Assembly (NCBI GenBank): GCA_015680685.1
Contig: MNCI01021041.1
Span: forward strand, 286,991-348,580
Direction of reading: 5' to 3'
Length of the DNA stretch: 61,590 nucleotides
Source: Gnetum montanum
Lineage: Eukaryota; Streptophyta; Gnetopsida; Gnetales; Gnetaceae
The translations under genes were made by a program, and so were the position numbers. This document shows, in pieces, positions 58,987 through 61,590 of this stretch. The notes beneath the pieces were generated by a model. It was not told the DNA's origin and did no database searches. It worked only from the letters and a program-made list of their open reading frames with translations. Every line of letters starts with the position of its first letter. The stretch's first letter is position 1.

Positions 58987-61073
58987 GTATATGATTTTCC
59001 TCCCTTAACATAAGTTGGGACAAGAAAAATGGATGGGAAACCTTAGGAAAAAGGAAAACTATAAATAAAAAATAGTTTATATTTAGTTTTAACATAAAAT
59101 ATAAAACATTTTTCTTTAATTTTTTCTTCTAATTTTGCATCCTAGGCTTTTGTTACATTTCTTTTGCTTCTCTGATTTCTCTTGTTTCTTAGCTAATTTT
59201 GGTAATTTCTAGGACTTTGGGGAGCTAGTGATGGGTAGGTTATAGTTAGGAAGGTTTAGTTTAGGTTTTGGGGGATCCAAGACTTTGTGGAAAGCATTTT
59301 AGTACCTTGGTTTGTGGATTCTAAGTTTTGGTAGGTTTTCCAAATTTCAAGTGGGATATTTTACTCATCTTTATTTTGTATTTTGAGGTCATTTTGTATT
59401 CTCATGATCTTTTGATGGGGATGCATAGATGTCATGTGGCTTTTTGAAGTTTTAATACTATCAATATTAATGTTTGATTTTGATTTTTGGTCATTGTAAT
59501 ATGTGAGTGAGTTAAATTCACAAAATTGGTAGTATGATTAATGGTCTTAATGAAAAAAAGGTTCCATTGCTAGTTTTCAAACTCTAAAGGTTTTATTGAT
59601 GTGTTCAAATGTTTCTTGGATTATGCATATGAGCTCTTGAATAATTGAAAATTTCTTTTAGTTGTGTTATTTTTATGTGATTGTGAGTTAAGTGTTCATC
59701 ACAATGTAGTACAACCATGTCATATCAGGTTTTTAACAAAACATGAGTTGCAACATAGCCATAGCTAGGTTGTGTTAAGGTTTATGTAGGGGCATAGGGT
59801 TTGATGGAATCATGGATAAGATCACAAGTGGAGTACAATCATGATGAGCTTGCAACACATTTATAGTACATTTTTATTTTCAAAAATTTAATTCAACAAG
59901 AGTTTTATGTAGTTATGGGATCATTGTGGTTAGGTTGTAATCCAAACATTTCTTAGGGTGTGAGTATGATGTGAGTGAAGATAGGATCAAGACAAGTGAA
60001 ATAATAGTTTTAAATCAAGAAACACGAGGTAGGACTAGGCTATAGTCCTTTAAAATGGATCACTGTGAGGGAGTCATGAGTCACAATCTAGATCATAGTC
60101 TATATAGAAAAAACATATGATTTTAGAAGTTGATATGAATTAAGGTTGATGTATTATGATCAATATGACAAGTTGTGTGTATGGATATAGGATCTTTATG
60201 ATGCTCATATTAAGATTGATTACATTAGGTTAAGTATGTGTGTTTGTTATATGTGTGTGCAAGTATGGATTATGAATATGGATGCATTGGAATATATGTT
60301 GTATTAGGTATGAGGTATTTAGAGCTTAGGATGAGACATGTAGCGTTGGTTTCTTGTGGTCATTACTTATGTTATGCTTGTGATGCCATTATAATATACA
60401 TGTTATGTGTTATATGTAGTAGAGCCAACATGAGGAAGTATACCAGTCGATGATGAGGCACCCTAGAGGAGAATGGGAAATCTTTGTTGGATGTATTAAT
60501 GAGGCTTCTATCTTAGTCTTGTATTAAAAGTGGGAGGGTATAGGATGGACCTACGAACAATATGAGATTTAGGAGCATAGGAGCTTGCATGGATTAACCC
60601 TTTAGAATGCTAGTGGCCTAGGGTTGTAGATGAGGTAGTAGGCACTAGCATAGGTACTGATTGATGTTGATGAAAGACCTACATACATTGATTATGTTAT
60701 GTGTAGTCATGCTAGAGCATTGGATGCCAAGGATAGTTTATGGTCATACGATGTATCTATGATTATGAATCCTTTGAGCATTGGACATCAAGGATATTGG
60801 TTGATTTTGTGAGGAGTTTGAGGTGATATTATTAATATGAGAAAGTTGCATATGTATCTTAGATTCCATGCTATCCTAACCATCACTCTCCTTTGATAAA
60901 TACATAGCCCTAATTCTTTATGTACTATGTTGTCATGGTATGTAAGTAGACACAACTAAAGCTTTTGGTGTAGGTACCTTTAAGAACTATAGAACCATAA
61001 TTCATTATGTACTATGTTATAAGGATATGTAAGTAGTCACAAATAATGCTTTTAGTATAGGCACATTCCTACC
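58987..61073. other. No gene; one 87-bp duplication
   Basis: TG/TA-rich DNA. 60913-60999 and 61000-61070 are a diverged tandem duplication (ttatgtactatgttgtcatggtatgtaag against ttatgtactatgttataaggatatgtaag, differing in a few bases; period 87). The frame 60238-60453 is Cys/Tyr-rich from TGT/TAT richness and not a supported gene. Confidence 0.5.
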
Positions 61074-61168
61074 CGATGAGTGGCGAGATACCCCTACACT
61101 CAACCATACGAATACGAGTGTAGCACGTGCGATCCAGTCGAACTCCACAGACTAAGTGCCTACACACT
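61074..61168 (-). mobile_element. LTR end fragment of the A/D family, inverted
   Basis: cgatgagtggcgagatacccc...agtgcctacacac matches the start of element D's LTRs on the plus strand (41375-41473). It is therefore the 3' terminal 95 bases of an LTR on the minus strand. It is interrupted at 61168/61169 by a second LTR in the opposite direction. Confidence 0.85.
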
Positions 61169-61590
61169 TGATGAGACGTGGTTTGTGTCGGCCACGATAT
61201 CGCATTCGCGATATCGCAGCCAACGCGATATCGCATCCCCCGCGATATCGCGTACGCGATATCACGTCCTTCCCTACAATATCGCGTACGCGATATCGCA
61301 GTCTGCCGCCATGTTTATAAATAAGAGGCAGCTCTCCCTTGTTTGGGGATCTCAGTTTTAGTGTAGCGAAGCTCTAGCAGTTTGATCCCTCCAGAGTTAG
61401 AATTTTCCCATGTCTGCCCACAGTGTGGTGAATGTGATTGTACGGTGTCTTTATTCGAGTGTGCCGTACTTGGACACGCACATGATCGGCAATAAAGATC
61501 GAGATTACTTCATCATTGCAGCATTCACTTAGTTTATTTATTGTTATTTATTTCATGTTATTTATTGCTTTCATAGCGCGGTGTAAGTAC
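61169..61590 (+). mobile_element. Young-looking LTR of a related Ty3 subfamily, cut by the window edge
   Basis: Starts tgatgagacg. U3 holds seven sites of the GATATC array (61196, 61210, 61227, 61244, 61258, decayed 61278, 61292) and TATAAATA at 61316-61323, followed by agaggcagctctcccttgtt as in A and D. U5 words (atgtctgcccacagt, ctttattcgag, caataaagatcgag) parallel those of A. CpG dinucleotides are far better kept than in the other copies, which suggests recent insertion. The rest of the element, if any, is outside the window. Confidence 0.85.
61196..61323 (+). promoter_or_regulatory. Intact GATATC palindrome array upstream of a TATA box
   Basis: Start-to-start spacings are 14, 17, 17, 14, 20 and 14 bases. 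Three pairs have the form GATATC-N8-GATATC (one with a decayed first half), two of them with N8 = GCGTACGC, so the unit GATATCGCGTACGCGATATC (20 bases) is a perfect palindrome. The array ends 19 bases before TATAAATA. It is the best preserved example in the window. Confidence 0.85.

Noticed and set aside
60238-60453. Cys-rich small secreted-type peptide
   Set aside because: The Cys and Tyr content results from TGT/TAT-rich sequence; no signal peptide with a clear cleavage site and no family match.
61196-61300. Terminal inverted repeats of a DNA transposon, suggested by the palindromes
   Set aside because: The palindromes lie inside an LTR between its TG end and its TATA box and recur in all family LTRs, so they are promoter elements.

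Overview
The window looks like nuclear DNA from a seed plant with a large, repeat-filled genome; a gymnosperm is a reasonable guess but is not proven. The evidence is one multi-exon plant B-type cyclin gene with short introns, plant Ty3/Gypsy elements of the Tat/Athila kind (tRNA-Asp primer site, long non-coding stretch after pol), a SIRE-like Ty1/Copia element, LINE 3' ends and tRNA-derived SINEs. I see no rRNA, tRNA, organellar or bacterial genes. Almost every transposon reading frame is broken, mostly by C-to-T and G-to-A changes, as expected of old methylated repeats.

Layout, left to right. 1-417 is the 3' part of an LTR and 418-1319 is debris of an older element. Element A (1320-11160, plus strand) is a full-length but dead Ty3 element with both LTRs, primer site, gag, protease, RT/RNase H, integrase, a 1.9 kb post-pol spacer and a polypurine tract. 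11161-14500 has no recognisable gene. 14500-16270 is the 3' end of another Ty3 element (post-pol ORF plus LTR piece), followed by a LINE 3' end.

The one host gene is a mitotic cyclin, best matched to the plant B3 class, on the minus strand from 22538 to 18572 in 13 coding exons. It has a KEN degron, a complete cyclin fold, and a TATA box bracketed by AACGG (MSA-type, MYB3R) cores, as expected for G2/M expression. Upstream of it lies a cluster of SINE copies, two LINE 3' ends and an 82-bp tandem repeat that runs into an unresolved base.

28326-54677 is element B, a 26 kb Ty3 element containing two nested elements: Copia element C (31491-37654, inside gag) and the inverted, pol-deleted Ty3 element D (41375-48358, inside the integrase tail). 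Without these two, B is about 13 kb and carries a long post-pol region with its own promoter-like inverted repeat and TATA box ahead of a degraded extra ORF. After B come an antisense LINE (54757-56130), unassigned AT-rich DNA with a possible foldback element, and at the right edge a young-looking LTR inserted in an oppositely oriented LTR fragment.

The most unusual signal is in the LTR promoters. In the A/D family the DNA just upstream of the TATA box is built from GATATC-N8-GATATC palindromes with fixed 14-bp spacing. The unrelated B and Copia LTRs, and two further TATA regions, carry their own inverted repeats in the same position.
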